Source of the DNA: Mesostigma viride
Taxonomy: Eukaryota > Streptophyta > Mesostigmatophyceae > Mesostigmatales > Mesostigmataceae
Length of the DNA: 64,000 nucleotides
NCBI GenBank assembly: GCA_009746045.1
Contig: RPFO01000041.1
Location: forward strand, 145,001 to 209,000
Reading direction: 5' to 3'
The notes below the pieces were generated by a model. It searched no databases, had not been told where the DNA came from, and worked only from the letters and a program-made list of their open reading frames with translations. The translations under genes were made by a program, and so were the position numbers. Positions within the stretch are counted from its first letter, which is position 1. Every line of letters begins with the position of its first letter. This document shows, one piece after another, positions 41,747 through 52,162 of the stretch.

Positions 41747-41760
41747 ACTGAATATATATA
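41747..41760. repeat. Target-site duplication of the truncated LINE, right
   Basis: Exact match of ACTGAATATATATA at 40025-40038. Confidence 0.9.
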
Positions 41761-42023
41761 ACCACTCATTGAGTGATAGGGTCGTGTGGGGTACCGGGGA
41801 GCCATTCTTGAGTGATGATGATTTAGTGATAAATTGAGCGATAAAATTGTGGATTTCGTTTTTGCTACTGACGCACGTCACAGGGCAGCCGTGACCTCCC
41901 GACCACTGCCAACCCCGGCTCAGGGGTCGCGGGGCTTTAGAATGTTACCAAAATGCTGGCATCCGTCACCAGCCACCCATAAAACCCACAATCGCGTCAA
42001 CGTGTGAGAGAGGGCTCTGACAT

Positions 42024-42085
42024 GGGGGAAAATTGGCCAGAGAATTTGATATTTGTACTATACTTTCTCTGGCCAATTTTCCCCC
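42024..42085. other. 21-bp perfect inverted repeat (hairpin)
   Basis: Arms 42024-42044 (GGGGGAAAATTGGCCAGAGA...) and 42065-42085 are exact reverse complements with a 20-base loop. It lies about 80 bp beyond the last of the virus-like minus-strand ORFs, and could be a terminal, replication or transcription-end structure. Confidence 0.9.
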
Positions 42086-42165
42086 CTCCCTCACAACCCC
42101 TCAACAAGCAAGCAAACACCGCCACACACCAACCGCATGACTGCACTGGGAGGATGGCTTTGGTG

Positions 42166-42543
42166 TCACTCGCCTCTACGGAGCTGCAGCCGCTCCTTCA
42201 CCTGATCGAACGTGGACGAGGAAATGAATCGTCTGCCAGTGACACAGCCGGCCATTATGGATATGACGACCAGATCCTCGCACGCCTTGATAATCTCGTC
42301 AAGAGTCGCGTCGTCTCCAAGGGCGCACAGAGCGGCCGACGAGAAGATGCGTGGGTCGTCTAGCTGATCTAATTCTACCTGGTGATTGTCCTCATACGGG
42401 TCGGGCTTTCCGGCGACGGCGCAGGAAACTCGCGCCACTTCTGCAGCATTGACGGATCGTGGCGTTCCGTTCTGGATGTACCCGCCGCTGCCCGGCTTGC
42501 AGGCCTCAATGCAATTCAGAACGTCATTCATGGTTATGAACAT
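42166..42543 (-). CDS. Hypothetical protein, 125 aa
   Basis: An ATG-initiated ORF starts MNDVLNCIEACKPGSGG after a short leader MFIT. It is acidic in the centre (QVELDQLDDPRIFSS) and ends FDQVKERLQLRRGE. The family is not recognised. It is the last of a compact minus-strand series (44262 to 42166) with gaps of 90-180 bp, unlike the sparse host gene style nearby. Being open over 125 codons without low complexity supports coding, but no homologue could be named. Confidence 0.5.
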   Translation of the reverse strand: MFITMNDVLNCIEACKPGSGGYIQNGTPRSVNAAEVARVSCAVAGKPDPYEDNHQVELDQLDDPRIFSSAALCALGDDATLDEIIKACEDLVVISIMAGCVTGRRFISSSTFDQVKERLQLRRGE

Positions 42544-42634
42544 GTTGTAATGTTATGAATTCGTGTAAGATCATTTATTGATCAATACAATAATGGATGC
42601 CAATTACACTGAGTCATTACGCGTTAAGCTCTGT

Positions 42635-43105
42635 CTACTGGTGATGACACTTGCAATCGTCGAACCCGCGGATCTTCTCGAAGCGTAAGACACACACAAA
42701 CGACCTGAAACTCCCTACTGGTTTATAGTTGTCGGTATCCTCTGCCTCTCTATCAATGTGAAATAGACCAATTACTAGCTGTCCTCCATGCCTGAACAGG
42801 TATGGGTCCTTGAGGTTAAAGAATGAATGCGAGTTGGGCGAGAATTCATATAGAGGAATCCCTTCTTCTCCACCAATCTTCATTTGCTCTGTGCACAAGA
42901 CGACACACTCACCTGGATTTTGCTCGCCACCCAAGAAACTAGGAGACACTAGGCCGATTAATTTGTAATCGTCGCGGTTATCAACTAAATCAAATCCCAC
43001 CCAGTGAGCGCCCCCGCGCCATGTGCTGTCAATGACAGGTGCATGTGGGTCTGGTTTAATGTTGAAATAGCACAGCCCTGTTCTGCCGTCAATAGTCGGT
43101 GTCAT
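42635..43105 (-). CDS. Hypothetical protein, 156 aa
   Basis: An ATG-initiated ORF reads MTPTIDGRTGLCYFNIKPD and contains STWRGGAHWVGFDLVDNRDD and SFFNLKDPYLFRHGGQLVIG. Composition is that of a folded, beta-rich protein. The family is not recognised. It lies between the LamG-like ORF and the 125-aa ORF on the same strand, so the three may have been acquired together. A link to a virus or tail or capsid module is inference from this neighbourhood only. Confidence 0.5.
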   Translation of the reverse strand: MTPTIDGRTGLCYFNIKPDPHAPVIDSTWRGGAHWVGFDLVDNRDDYKLIGLVSPSFLGGEQNPGECVVLCTEQMKIGGEEGIPLYEFSPNSHSFFNLKDPYLFRHGGQLVIGLFHIDREAEDTDNYKPVGSFRSFVCVLRFEKIRGFDDCKCHHQ

Positions 43106-43288
43106 TCCTTCGAGTCGACAACAAACTGGTAGAATGTGGGATCATCCATGGCTTTATTACAGCTTATAAGAGATAATAGTTCTAGTCTACGCTGGGTTAA
43201 CTCTACGCTGGGGTGGCGGCGGGAGTGTCCCACTTGGCCACGAGGTAGCCGAGGATCCGTGCGAGCTCGGCCGCATGCCCTACGGTAT

Positions 43289-44262
43289 TTATTCCGTGTT
43301 CCATTTCGCTTTCAGGTACGCTTGCATTGCCGCCAACTCCCCTGGGAATTTGTACACGTTACACACGAGCATCTCCCCGATCCACCCCTCGAAACCGCTG
43401 TAGCTGCTACTGCTGCTGCCGCCGATTGAGATGCCGTCAGTAGTGCACGCATCCGTCATCCCTTGCATGTTCGTCGCGTCGATGCCGTCCATGGATGCGG
43501 TCCAAAACCTCGACACCGGATTGGTGCTGTCGTATTGCACGAGGAAGATGTGCGCCTTGCTGTCCAAAAAGTCCGCGTTGCTGCAAACGTTTCCGTACAC
43601 GCTACCATCTGTGGGCATGCTCACTCTCAATTTCAGCGCGGTTGTGTCGTAGAATATCCTATAGGGGGTGCGCCAGATGCCAGTGGAGAATACAGCTGAG
43701 GCGTGCGGCCGATGGTGGCTTCCGCTCCGAGCATGTAAGTCCACGGGGCTTGTTGTCTGGCGACGATCATGACCGTTCGGATGTTATCGTTTAGAATCGT
43801 CGTTTCCAAGTACCGTTTTGTCAGGGTAGGGACCATGGAATCTGATCCCGTGTACTTAAGCTAGGACGTGGCCGTCGCGCCGGTCAAATTGGAATTGCTT
43901 AGACTAGGACAGTAGGAGGTAGTGGTCTGGTCAAGATGAAACGTGTTCTGTGCCTTGTTACGCATCATCCCGACGGTGCCGTTGAGTGCGGGTGTGCCTC
44001 CCGTTCCGTTGCTGTTGACGAATAGCGTGCTCGTGTCCGATGGGTCGTACCACGCCACAAGTGTGGTGTCCGTGGTCGGGCTGTACGAGTAGGTGAACGA
44101 CAGCGCGTTTGAAGCCGCCTTGGCGTTCCCTGACGAAGCGTCCACGACAGCTCCAGCGCCCACGTTGATGCTCGTGGCGGTGTTGGCTGTCGTTGGTGTC
44201 ACCTTGAAGGCGTACGTGTTACGTCCGGACCTGTGATCGGACCCGGGCCGGGTCCTGATCAA
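43289..44262 (-). pseudogene. Ig-like/LamG-like virus-type surface protein, broken
   Basis: Minus-strand reading gives an Ig-like module (TYAFKVTPTTANTATSINVG, then NALSFTYSY), then LVAWYDPSDTSTLFVNSNG, and finally a LamG-like fold with GISIGGSSSSSYSGFEGWIG and AYLKAKWNTE. The D(P/A)SDxSTL opening with the YLxxKW ending is typical of LamG-type fibre or adhesin proteins of large DNA viruses, phages and polinton-like viruses. The frame is interrupted by TAG at 43861-43863, continues in the same frame to about 43680, then shifts by one base at a C-run (43668-43672) into the last segment. No ATG is seen at the 5' end, so it is also truncated. Host range of any source virus is unknown. Confidence 0.6.
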
Positions 44263-45110
44263 GGTATCAGGAAAGAATCTTTAACCCGTTGGACAATGGG
44301 TTGCAACTTGGCAATGGCTCGCGCCAACGTCTTTATTTCATTAATAATAAACGGTGAATCCGGGGCCAACTATAATCGGGACAAGAGGGGGAAGAACTAA
44401 AATGGATGACGCAGGCTCAGGAAGCATGAACGCGTGGGAAGGTTGGGCCACCTTCCCCATCCATATACTTTGACAACCGCGCGGTGGCGGCGACGCACGC
44501 GTTCGCGCGCCACGCGCTACAACTTGTCTCCTGACCACACGAACAGACACCGGGCCAACCGGCGCCCCTGAACAAACATAGATCACACACTTAGGGTCGT
44601 TTGGCACACACACACAAACTATCTGACGACTCTTGGTCGGCTCAGAACTGTACAAAATAGTGTGCCACGACTATACTTCTAACACACCAAACGGACGGTG
44701 ACCGGGCCGGTCCCCTCCGATCGGCACAAGCTAACTCTAAAAATACTCGTCCGTTTGGTCCGCTTCCAGCGGCGGGCTGTCACACGTTGATCACTTTATC
44801 ATGCTACAGTATTGTTGCCTTGGGATGCAACACACCTCCCCCTCGTCACAAGGCGGGAGTTATGGCGTCAGAGCCGAAGGGACGAACAAATTCCTATCGC
44901 ATGTTGGAGCTTCTAGACTTCGACCACAAGAGGTTCTCCGTAGGATCAAGCAGTTGCCTGAACCAAGCGTCTCGTGTAACTTGGGCGTCAGGGGCGGGGG
45001 CCGGCCCACCTGACTAGAGATCGCATGAGGCGGCGGGGACTGTCCCGACACAGACGGTGCCGGGCCTCCTTCGGCCAAGGTGCGGGCGGGAACGCTACAC
45101 TAGGAACTCG
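44263..45110. other. No recognisable gene
   Basis: A weak minus-strand ORF (44341-44655, no ATG) and short + strand ORFs near 44800-45010 show no motif. A small hairpin with AACCCGTTGG and CAATGGGTT arms lies near 44283-44302, just upstream of the LamG-like ORF. Confidence 0.4.
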
Positions 45111-45117
45111 GGGGTGA

Positions 45118-45420
45118 TATAAGTGGTAAAAAGTGGTAAAATCTATATCACCCGGTGGTAAAAAGTGGTAAAAAGTGATAAAAAGTGATAAAAAGTGATA
45201 AAAAGTGGTAAAAAAGGGGTAAAACAGGTGGTAAAAGGTGGTAAAACAGGGGGTGGTAAAAGCCTTTACCACCTCCATTTTACCACCTGACTGCCATCGT
45301 GGTAAAAAAATACCACCAGGTGGTAAAAACGAGGGTGAAAACAGGTGGTAAAAAATTACCACCATGGAGGTGAAAAAATCGGTGGTAAAAATGGTATAAA
45401 ATATGGAGGGAAAAAACGCA
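45118..45420. repeat. GTGGTAAAA iteron-like repeats
   Basis: About 16 copies of GTGGTAAAA or GTGATAAAA, with a period near 10 bp in the densest part, and a few inverted TTTTACCAC copies that pair into hairpins (for example 45253-45283). A related GGTGAGAAAA series with TTTCTCACCCGGGTGAGA follows near 45465-45530. Confidence 0.88.
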
Positions 45421-45559
45421 GATAGATCTTACTAGGAGCTCGGCTTTGAGAATGGGTGAGAAAACACGTTTCTCACCCGGGTGAGATGACCCAAAAAAGG
45501 TGAGAAAAGGAGAAAACGTGAGAAAAATCTCAAAAAACAGAACGTGAATCAACAGCACT

Positions 45560-46140
45560 GGTCAAATCAGGGCAATCAAAATCGCTTCATTAAAATGTTT
45601 AAATAATAAATGTTTATAGCCGTCAAGAACCTATCGATTCATACCAGCCATTTGAGAGGCTGTTCTGAAATTGTAACCATTGATCATTTAATGAATAATC
45701 TATACAACACTGTTATGGCTTTATGACGCATCCGTCATTGCCTTTCATCTTATACGATGGCAGCTAGTGGTTAACGAAGCTGGTCGCTTGCTAGGGCATC
45801 ATGCTGACCGCTCCCATTTCATTCCCGTAGTGCCTGCAAGAATCCAAGCAAGCCGCGACACAATATGCAAGAGAACAAAAAGATATCAGACATAGACATC
45901 ACCATTCTACAAGGAAGAGCTCGCCAGCACCTAACGGTCCATGCAGCAAATGTGTAGAATACGATTTAAGACCCAACACTCACTCTTATGGCAAAGCAGC
46001 CCATACACATGAATCACACCATGCGCCAGATGTCACACGAGCAAGCCACAACGTTGTCGTCGGATCAGAAAGCAACAAACGTGAAAACGCTAGCGGCCCA
46101 AATCTGACATTCCGCGGAACACAGAAAATAAGAAAGCTCA
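45560..46140. other. No feature recognised
   Basis: AT-rich single-copy-looking sequence with no coding frame, RNA gene or repeat that I can support. Confidence 0.4.
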
Positions 46141-46147
46141 GAAGCTA

Positions 46148-46335
46148 CCAGCAAGGGATCGAACATAGGACTTTTGGCATGATTTCGCGGCTGTGTGAGT
46201 CTCCTGATCCGAAGGCATCTCGCTTAAGTAACGTTTCGAAACAGCCAAACTGCGAAAAACCTCTTACCGGAGAGTTTTGCCAATATCAAGGAGACAACCA
46301 GCGCAGGTCAGAAATCGGGAGAATCCGGACCATGG
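46148..46335 (-). repeat. SINE-like tRNA-related repeat, copy 2, with dispersed motif
   Basis: About 46148-46275 aligns with 24926-25040 (shared GCATGATTCCGCGGCT-like, GTCTCCTGATCCG and TTACCGGAGAG blocks; B-box-like ATGTTCGATCCC on the minus strand). The dispersed motif at 46285-46314 follows directly, suggesting both belong to one larger element. Confidence 0.45.
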
Positions 46336-47740
46336 TAGCTCGAGCCTGCCGTTCTCTTGTCCGCGCTGTCGAGCCGTGCAGGATTATGAATATGAATGGA
46401 GATGGAAATGTGTAGCCTTACATGCGAAATAATGGCTGGCTGACGTGAAGAGCGACTAGATGACCTAGACGGTGGGGCCGGAAACAGCTTGCTTGTTTGT
46501 GTGTTACGGCCCAGACCTTTGTATGGGCGTAACAATGCCTTCAATAAATAAGTCGAAAGTCATTTGTTATTCGTTTGGGACTTTCGATAGCTCGCTTGCA
46601 TAGTCCGCCGGACTATAGGACTCAATTCGGGACTTATTTGGGAATTTGTCACAAGTTCGGGACTTTGTGTGTTTCGGACCAGTTATTTTGGGCCTAGCCA
46701 GAAGTACGAGATCTTCTAGGGGCCGGGCCGGCCCTAGACGTCATACAGAACCTATTGGGGCTTGACGGCAGTATCTGGAAGATCGGCGCGCATGTCGGCG
46801 CGCCTGCACACCAACTTGCCTGCTTGGTAGCGCAGCTAGGTGAAATTGGTCTGAGGACGATGGACTCGCTCTCTTTGGTTTGATGATTAATGAAACGAGT
46901 GTTGACGACTCTCTCAGACCAAGGGGCACTAATCCGGATGTCATTTGCCTCATGACATGTCGTGTTATATAGCTAGATTAATTAATCATGCTATAAGGCC
47001 TAGCTGAGGATAAACCGTGGCTCAGTTAGTCAATTTACTGCGATCTTTGCTTGCTATCGCGGTACCCGGATGCGCGGATATGCCGGCTTATTAAACTGCA
47101 CCTTATACTAGATTAGATCTTTCGCACCGTCCGGCTCGGGATGTAACACTGGATCGGAGGTAGTTCTAGAGGTTTTCCACAGGTGCTCGCGAAGAGCCCT
47201 TGTGGTTAAGCCGCTAGGTGCATTCTTAATAGCGCAGGGCCTGCGCAGGGCCGGCCCAATATTTAGCGAGATAGAAAGCCGAGTTCGACCCGCCAGCCTG
47301 GAAACTGGCTGTGGTGAACGGCGGCATCGTCTAGCTGAAAGGGCGGTCATAGTGTAGGGCTTAGAAGCATCTCCTGTCGACTGGGCACCGACGGGGAGCT
47401 CGGCTCTGCACCACTACAAGGAATCGGCGCCAAGCTAGGGAGGAAAGTCGGCTGCGCAACGCCAAGGTATGTTTTGTCATGCAGTATGTGGTAGTCGCTT
47501 GCAGCCAACCGCCTTGCTCCGTCCCTCTTACCTGCACGCGTAGGAGGTGAGGTTATGTGCGCCCATCCTTGTTGTTTTGTTTGTGAATTTGTCGTTTCTA
47601 GTGACGTATTGTGACCAGCGTCCTGGCTGCGAAAGCCGAGGACGCTGGTAGGGTGGTTTCCGTGGCTTCGTCCTTGCGAAAAGGCGGGCAGTTATCACGG
47701 AGGCTACCCTCTTGTATGGAATTAGGGGCGCGAAGCTCCT
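46336..47740. other. No gene; possible tRNA-derived fragment near 47190-47300
   Basis: At 47199-47215 GTGGTTAAGCCGCTAGG resembles an A box, and GAGTTCGACCCGCC at 47280-47293 a B box, about 80 bp apart. No cloverleaf is convincing. The rest shows no coding frame. Confidence 0.3.
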
Positions 47741-49299
47741 GATTTCTGTGATAGTGATTAGATTAGAGCCAGTTGGAGTTGGAATGCGTCGGGAGACGTA
47801 GGACAACTGACGAAAGCTGGAAATGAGAATGACGATTGTATTAGCAATAATACAAGGAATGTAATGAAAGCTTGAGGGCTCAGGATGGAACTGGGCAAAC
47901 TCGGGTGCTGCGGCACTCCCCAGTGCTACGCCTATATGCCTATGGCAGCGCTCACTGCAGCACCTGCCAGTGGACAACTGTACACTGCAATGCCATGCGA
48001 CCACGTCACTAGCAACCAGCTAACACTCGGCCCGTCAGACCCGGATATCCCGGATCTGGCGGGTCGAGCTAGAGCCTAGGAACAGTCTGGCACGCACTAC
48101 ACGTCAGTCCACATGACACCGCAGGACCGTACGCCCTGCCGTACAGTACTAAGGTGTCCCGCTCAGCCGCGGTAGGCAATACGCGGCGCGCAGGCCGGAA
48201 ATCCGTGTGTCAGCCTAAGCATCTCATCTAACTCCCATTATGTTTTCCTTTCAGGTTGAAGGCTAGCGACTTCAAGCCTGATCCTGCCCAGCTAGGAGAC
48301 TGACTCCAAGCTGACTGAGGTGCTGAGCAACTGACACCCATACTGCAACATCTGGACTGAAAAAGATGGGCCCCAGAACTCGTGCAATACTTCTGGTGGC
48401 ATCAAGTTTAGCTCAACAGGCCCAGGGAGTTCCTCCGCCTCGCGAGCTCACAAGGGAGATAGCTATGCCTGTCTGCCTATCCAGGGAGTGCATCACCAGC
48501 CAAGAGAGCCACTGTAAAAATGCCAAGGTAAACCGTTTAAGAGGTTCCATATGGTTCCATCATCATCACCCGCTCAGAAAAAAACACCCAGCCAGGCTGG
48601 GTCAACTGAGCTCAGGTCACCTGCAACCTGAGGAGTGACAGTGTGCAGGTTTATTGCACCCTGCACTGTCCATGTTGTACCTGCACAACATGTGAGGACC
48701 AGCCACCCCTGCCCTGCACAGTGGTGGCTGAAGTCCTAGTGACAGGTGACAGGAATATGACATCCTGGACCTGTTCACATTGCACCTGCACAACGTGTGT
48801 GGACCAGCCACCCCTGCCCTGCACAGTGGTGGCTGAAGTCCTGGTGACAGGTGACAGGAATATGGCATCCTGCACCTGGGCTGATCACATTGTACTAGAC
48901 AACATGACAGCACCCATGCCTTTACTGCCACTGAACAGTGAGGCCAGGTGGCCCAAGAGATCCACAGTAAACTGGGGTCCTGGGTAACCACCTGTCAAGG
49001 GAGGTTTGACCCTCCACTTGAATGGGAGGCACCTGAGCCACTGAGCTCAAGGCCAATCCACCAAGGCATACAACCCTAGTGGAGAAAGAATGTGAGATAC
49101 ATCCCCTGCCCACCTATGAAGGTGGGCAGCACGAAATTCCATGGTGTGTGAAAAATCAAAACAGATTTTATTGGCATAGGGCACGCAGGTGCATAAAAAC
49201 AGACTCCAACCAACCCACCTTACTGGAAGCACAACCTGCCCCTTGGACCTGCCCAAGGGGTACTGGGTTACCTAGGCGGCCCTGGTGAACAGGACCCTG

Positions 49300-49468
49300 C
49301 TAGGCGTCCCCCCGATAGAGCAGGGTTGCCTGCTTGCCATACGGGTTCATCAGGTGGTACAACAGCTGATATTGATCAGCTGCCTGCTGAGGCACTTTAG
49401 TGAGTGCATCAGCAGCGTTGTGCTTGTCCTCCACGTGACGGGTGGACTCCCAGTAGGTGGACTCCTGT
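49300..49468 (-). pseudogene. Copia-like RNase H tail, left copy (beyond the insertion)
   Basis: It reads QESTYWESTRHVEDKHNAAD, ALTKVPQQAADQYQLLYHLM and ends GDA. DKHNAADALTK is the Copia-type end of RNase H. It connects to 51364 onwards once the TTAA transposon is removed. Confidence 0.85.
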
Positions 49469-51363
49469 TTAAGGGGACATGACACCCCAAAAGGGCACTT
49501 TTCTGGAAACCATACCTAGGCATGTGATAAAAATCCAGTTATGATGGGGGACCATAAATATGATTTTAAAAAAAATTTCCAACCACTTGGGGGGGTACTA
49601 CCCCCCACCATGTGACAGTTATGTGCTAAAAATAGAAAAGACGCTATTTTTGGCCGATTTTCCCTAGAACAATGGGCAAACCCAATGTGGCCAAATCATA
49701 TATTCACATCTAATTGCAACCCTTGCCATTAATTCCAGCTAGTTTGCAGGTCAGAATAAGCATGTTTAGACACATTGAAATAGTTTACCCCAAAACACGT
49801 ATTTTTTGGTGCCTAAAAAAGTATATCAAATCATAGACACATGCCATGGGGTCAAATCTTATATTCAAAATTGGCCCAGGGTTGCAATCACACAGCCCCA
49901 AAGTTTCAGCTCATTCTGACCACGTTTACCCACATTGAAATATGGTCATGTGCAAAAAAAATTGATCGCTTTTTGTGGTTTGGAGCTCAAACACCACCAC
50001 AAAGACACCCTTGCCCACCACAAACTGGGCCAAAACAAGTGCAATTAATTAAATTAATGTATCACGAAGCTTGCCACCAAATTACAGGTCATTCTGACCT
50101 AGTTTGCCCATATTACATCTTGTTATAGCTGCCAGCCTGCATGCTTGGTGCACCATGACATGAGGCAATACCATGAGCACATTCCTTAGCTTGCCCCCTG
50201 CAAATGGGGCAGAAGCACGAAAAACAAATCCTAGATGCTTGAAGAAAACAACCACCAACTCTTTAACCATTATGAGCAGGTATGACCGCTTGCGGGAACC
50301 ACTCATAGCCAACACCATGTCATGACACTTATGGATAAAAGGTGCATCCTTCATAGCCATAACGACCTGATCCCTGTCATCTAGGAAGTACAAGCCATGT
50401 GTAATGGAGGCTAAACAGGTGGGGATGTGATAAGTAACTCACATATTCTCACCTTCCATACAACAACCTTGTTTTCCAGCAGGCTGAAGAGCCATGACAG
50501 GCGTTTATGAGCTCGCCAGCTCCTTGCAACGGTGATGCCGCTCCCAGGCAGCTAGGGTCCTTGACTACGCAATATAGAATGTCTACCGTGTGAAAACCTC
50601 CATACAGGAAGCGTAGCAAAGCCAGATAACTGCCCGATCAATTCTGGGTAGCTTTAGGAAGCATGGCATACGCAGCGTAAGGAAAACCATTGAAAGCTGC
50701 GGAAAATCTGATAGCACAACTGCAACAAGTGGAGAACAAAATAGCAAGAAGAACCCAGAAACGGCGCCAAAAGTTTCATGCCAGGTTCACTAAGAGCGCA
50801 AACAGACTGGGCGGTGACATGCGGCAAATCAACGTACCACGGCCGGCATTATTTCCTACCCAGGCGCGCAAGAAAAGCCAGCCAGCCATGGATGGATTAA
50901 CCGCGGATCGCGCAGGCCTGAACGAAATCATTTTAGAAATGACAGGAAATGGCCGCAGATCGAAGACGCTTAGGTTATTTTCATGGTGTCCGTTACTAAA
51001 CGGCTCTTACTGCATCAATACAACCTACGAATATCGAGTTCTACCGTCGCAGGCACGCATGCTAGATTATGCATCGCGGCCAAATTGTTGGATGAGACCC
51101 CCGTGCAAATCTGTACCAACAAAGGCAGCGAATTTGCAAATAGTGCAGATCTGGCTATGAAACATCATAATAGAACATCAATTTTAACCATCGGCTTAAT
51201 TTTTCGGCCTGTCGCCCGCCGGATTAGCCATATTTTAACGGAACGCACGTCGCCATGGCCACCTCCGCACGGTGCGCGCACTGTGCACCACAATTTCACG
51301 GTCCGTCGGTACCGTCCCGACTTTTTTGGCGCCAAAAAAGTCCCGGGTGTCATGTCCCCTTAA
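49469..51363. mobile_element. Non-autonomous TTAA-flanked DNA transposon, 1,887 bp
   Basis: The element occupies 49473-51359, flanked by TTAA at 49469-49472 and 51360-51363. Its ends are exact 15-bp inverted repeats GGGGACATGACACCC. The other palindrome arm shows the empty site, proving the insertion. TTAA duplications are made by piggyBac and Kolobok superfamilies; the GGGG start fits Kolobok better. Inside are degenerate repeats around CAGCTCATTCTGACC (49660-50130). Two ORFs of 100-160 codons (50082-50393 minus, 50690-51160 plus) have no recognisable transposase motif. Confidence 0.92.
51319..51342. other. 24-bp perfect palindrome near the transposon end
   Basis: GACTTTTTTGGC followed by its exact reverse complement, 17 bp inside the right end of the TTAA transposon; it may be a subterminal transposase site. 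Confidence 0.9.
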
Positions 51364-51427
51364 GGACCACCCAGTCAAGATCAGTGTGCACAGCATAATT
51401 AGGGTTAGCAAGGAAGCTGAGGACTGA

Positions 51428-52162
51428 CTAACTGTCAGTGAGCAAGTGTGCCACCACCCCAGCACTGCTGCCTGCTTGCATCTGCAACCAAACCAGCACA
51501 TGATTCAAATATCTTGCATGAAGCACTGCTGACACCACTGCCCTGCACTCAGCAGCATTGCTGCTGACAGCCTTGCGTCTATGCAACCGGCTGTACCATG
51601 AAATGAGAGACAAGGGTGCATCATCATTCTGCACAAAATACAAGCCTGACTCCCTTGCTTGCAACTTGGTAATCTGCCTGGACTCCATGGAACTATCCAT
51701 CATAGCTTGGATGTGAATGGTTTTGTGGAGATCCAAGGAATGCAAGATAAGGGGAGGGCCTTCCTGGAGAGTTTTGGTGATGGCTTTGTGACCTACTTGC
51801 ATCAAGACATCATCATCAACTCTGCTAACCACAGCCAGGTGAGGTGCACAAGTTGAGCACAACCACCCCAGCTTGCCTCTAATGGTGGGACAGGCACCAG
51901 GATTGATTTTTATTTGCAGAACCTCCAAACAGCTGTGCATGTAATCATTGGGAGAGTAAAGTGCACACACCCACTGGTTTTGATGCTGCTGGAGTTGTAA
52001 CATTGTGCCAGAAAATTTTATGGCAGTGGTGCCCAGCTTTACTTGCTTGCCAATCTCAAAGTGCTGTGACACTTGGTGAATAAACTCATCTACAGCACGC
52101 CTTGGCCCAGCAATCAGCTGATCATCCCCATGCCACACAAAGGGCTTTCTTGAAAGGCTCAC
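51428..52162 (-). pseudogene. Copia-like RT/RNase H fragment, left copy
   Basis: The frame starts at the RT active site, written VWHGDDQLIAG instead of the usual YVDD. It continues through HFEIGKQVKLGTTAIKFSGT and the RNase H core (SSNAAECRAVVSAVLHARYL) to a TAG after LLTDS. The remaining RNase H tail (STYWESTRHVEDKHNAADAL, then TK) is found at 49485-49300, on the other side of the inserted TTAA transposon. The same TAG occurs at the same codon in the right copy. Confidence 0.87.

Larger units (their letters stand above)
47750..52141 (-). mobile_element. Copia-like retrotransposon fragment, left arm of palindrome
   Basis: The minus-strand arm carries the C-terminal reverse transcriptase and RNase H part and the 3' region with AATAAA-type signals. 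It is the reverse complement of 52391-54785 at roughly 90-95%. A TTAA-flanked DNA transposon (49473-51359) splits its coding part. Similarity continues to TTGTATTATTGCTAATACAA near 47850 and fades near 47750. Confidence 0.88.

Noticed and set aside
44341-44655. 104-codon minus-strand ORF upstream of the LamG-like gene
   Set aside because: No ATG start, no motif, and no link to neighbouring frames; composition does not clearly support coding.
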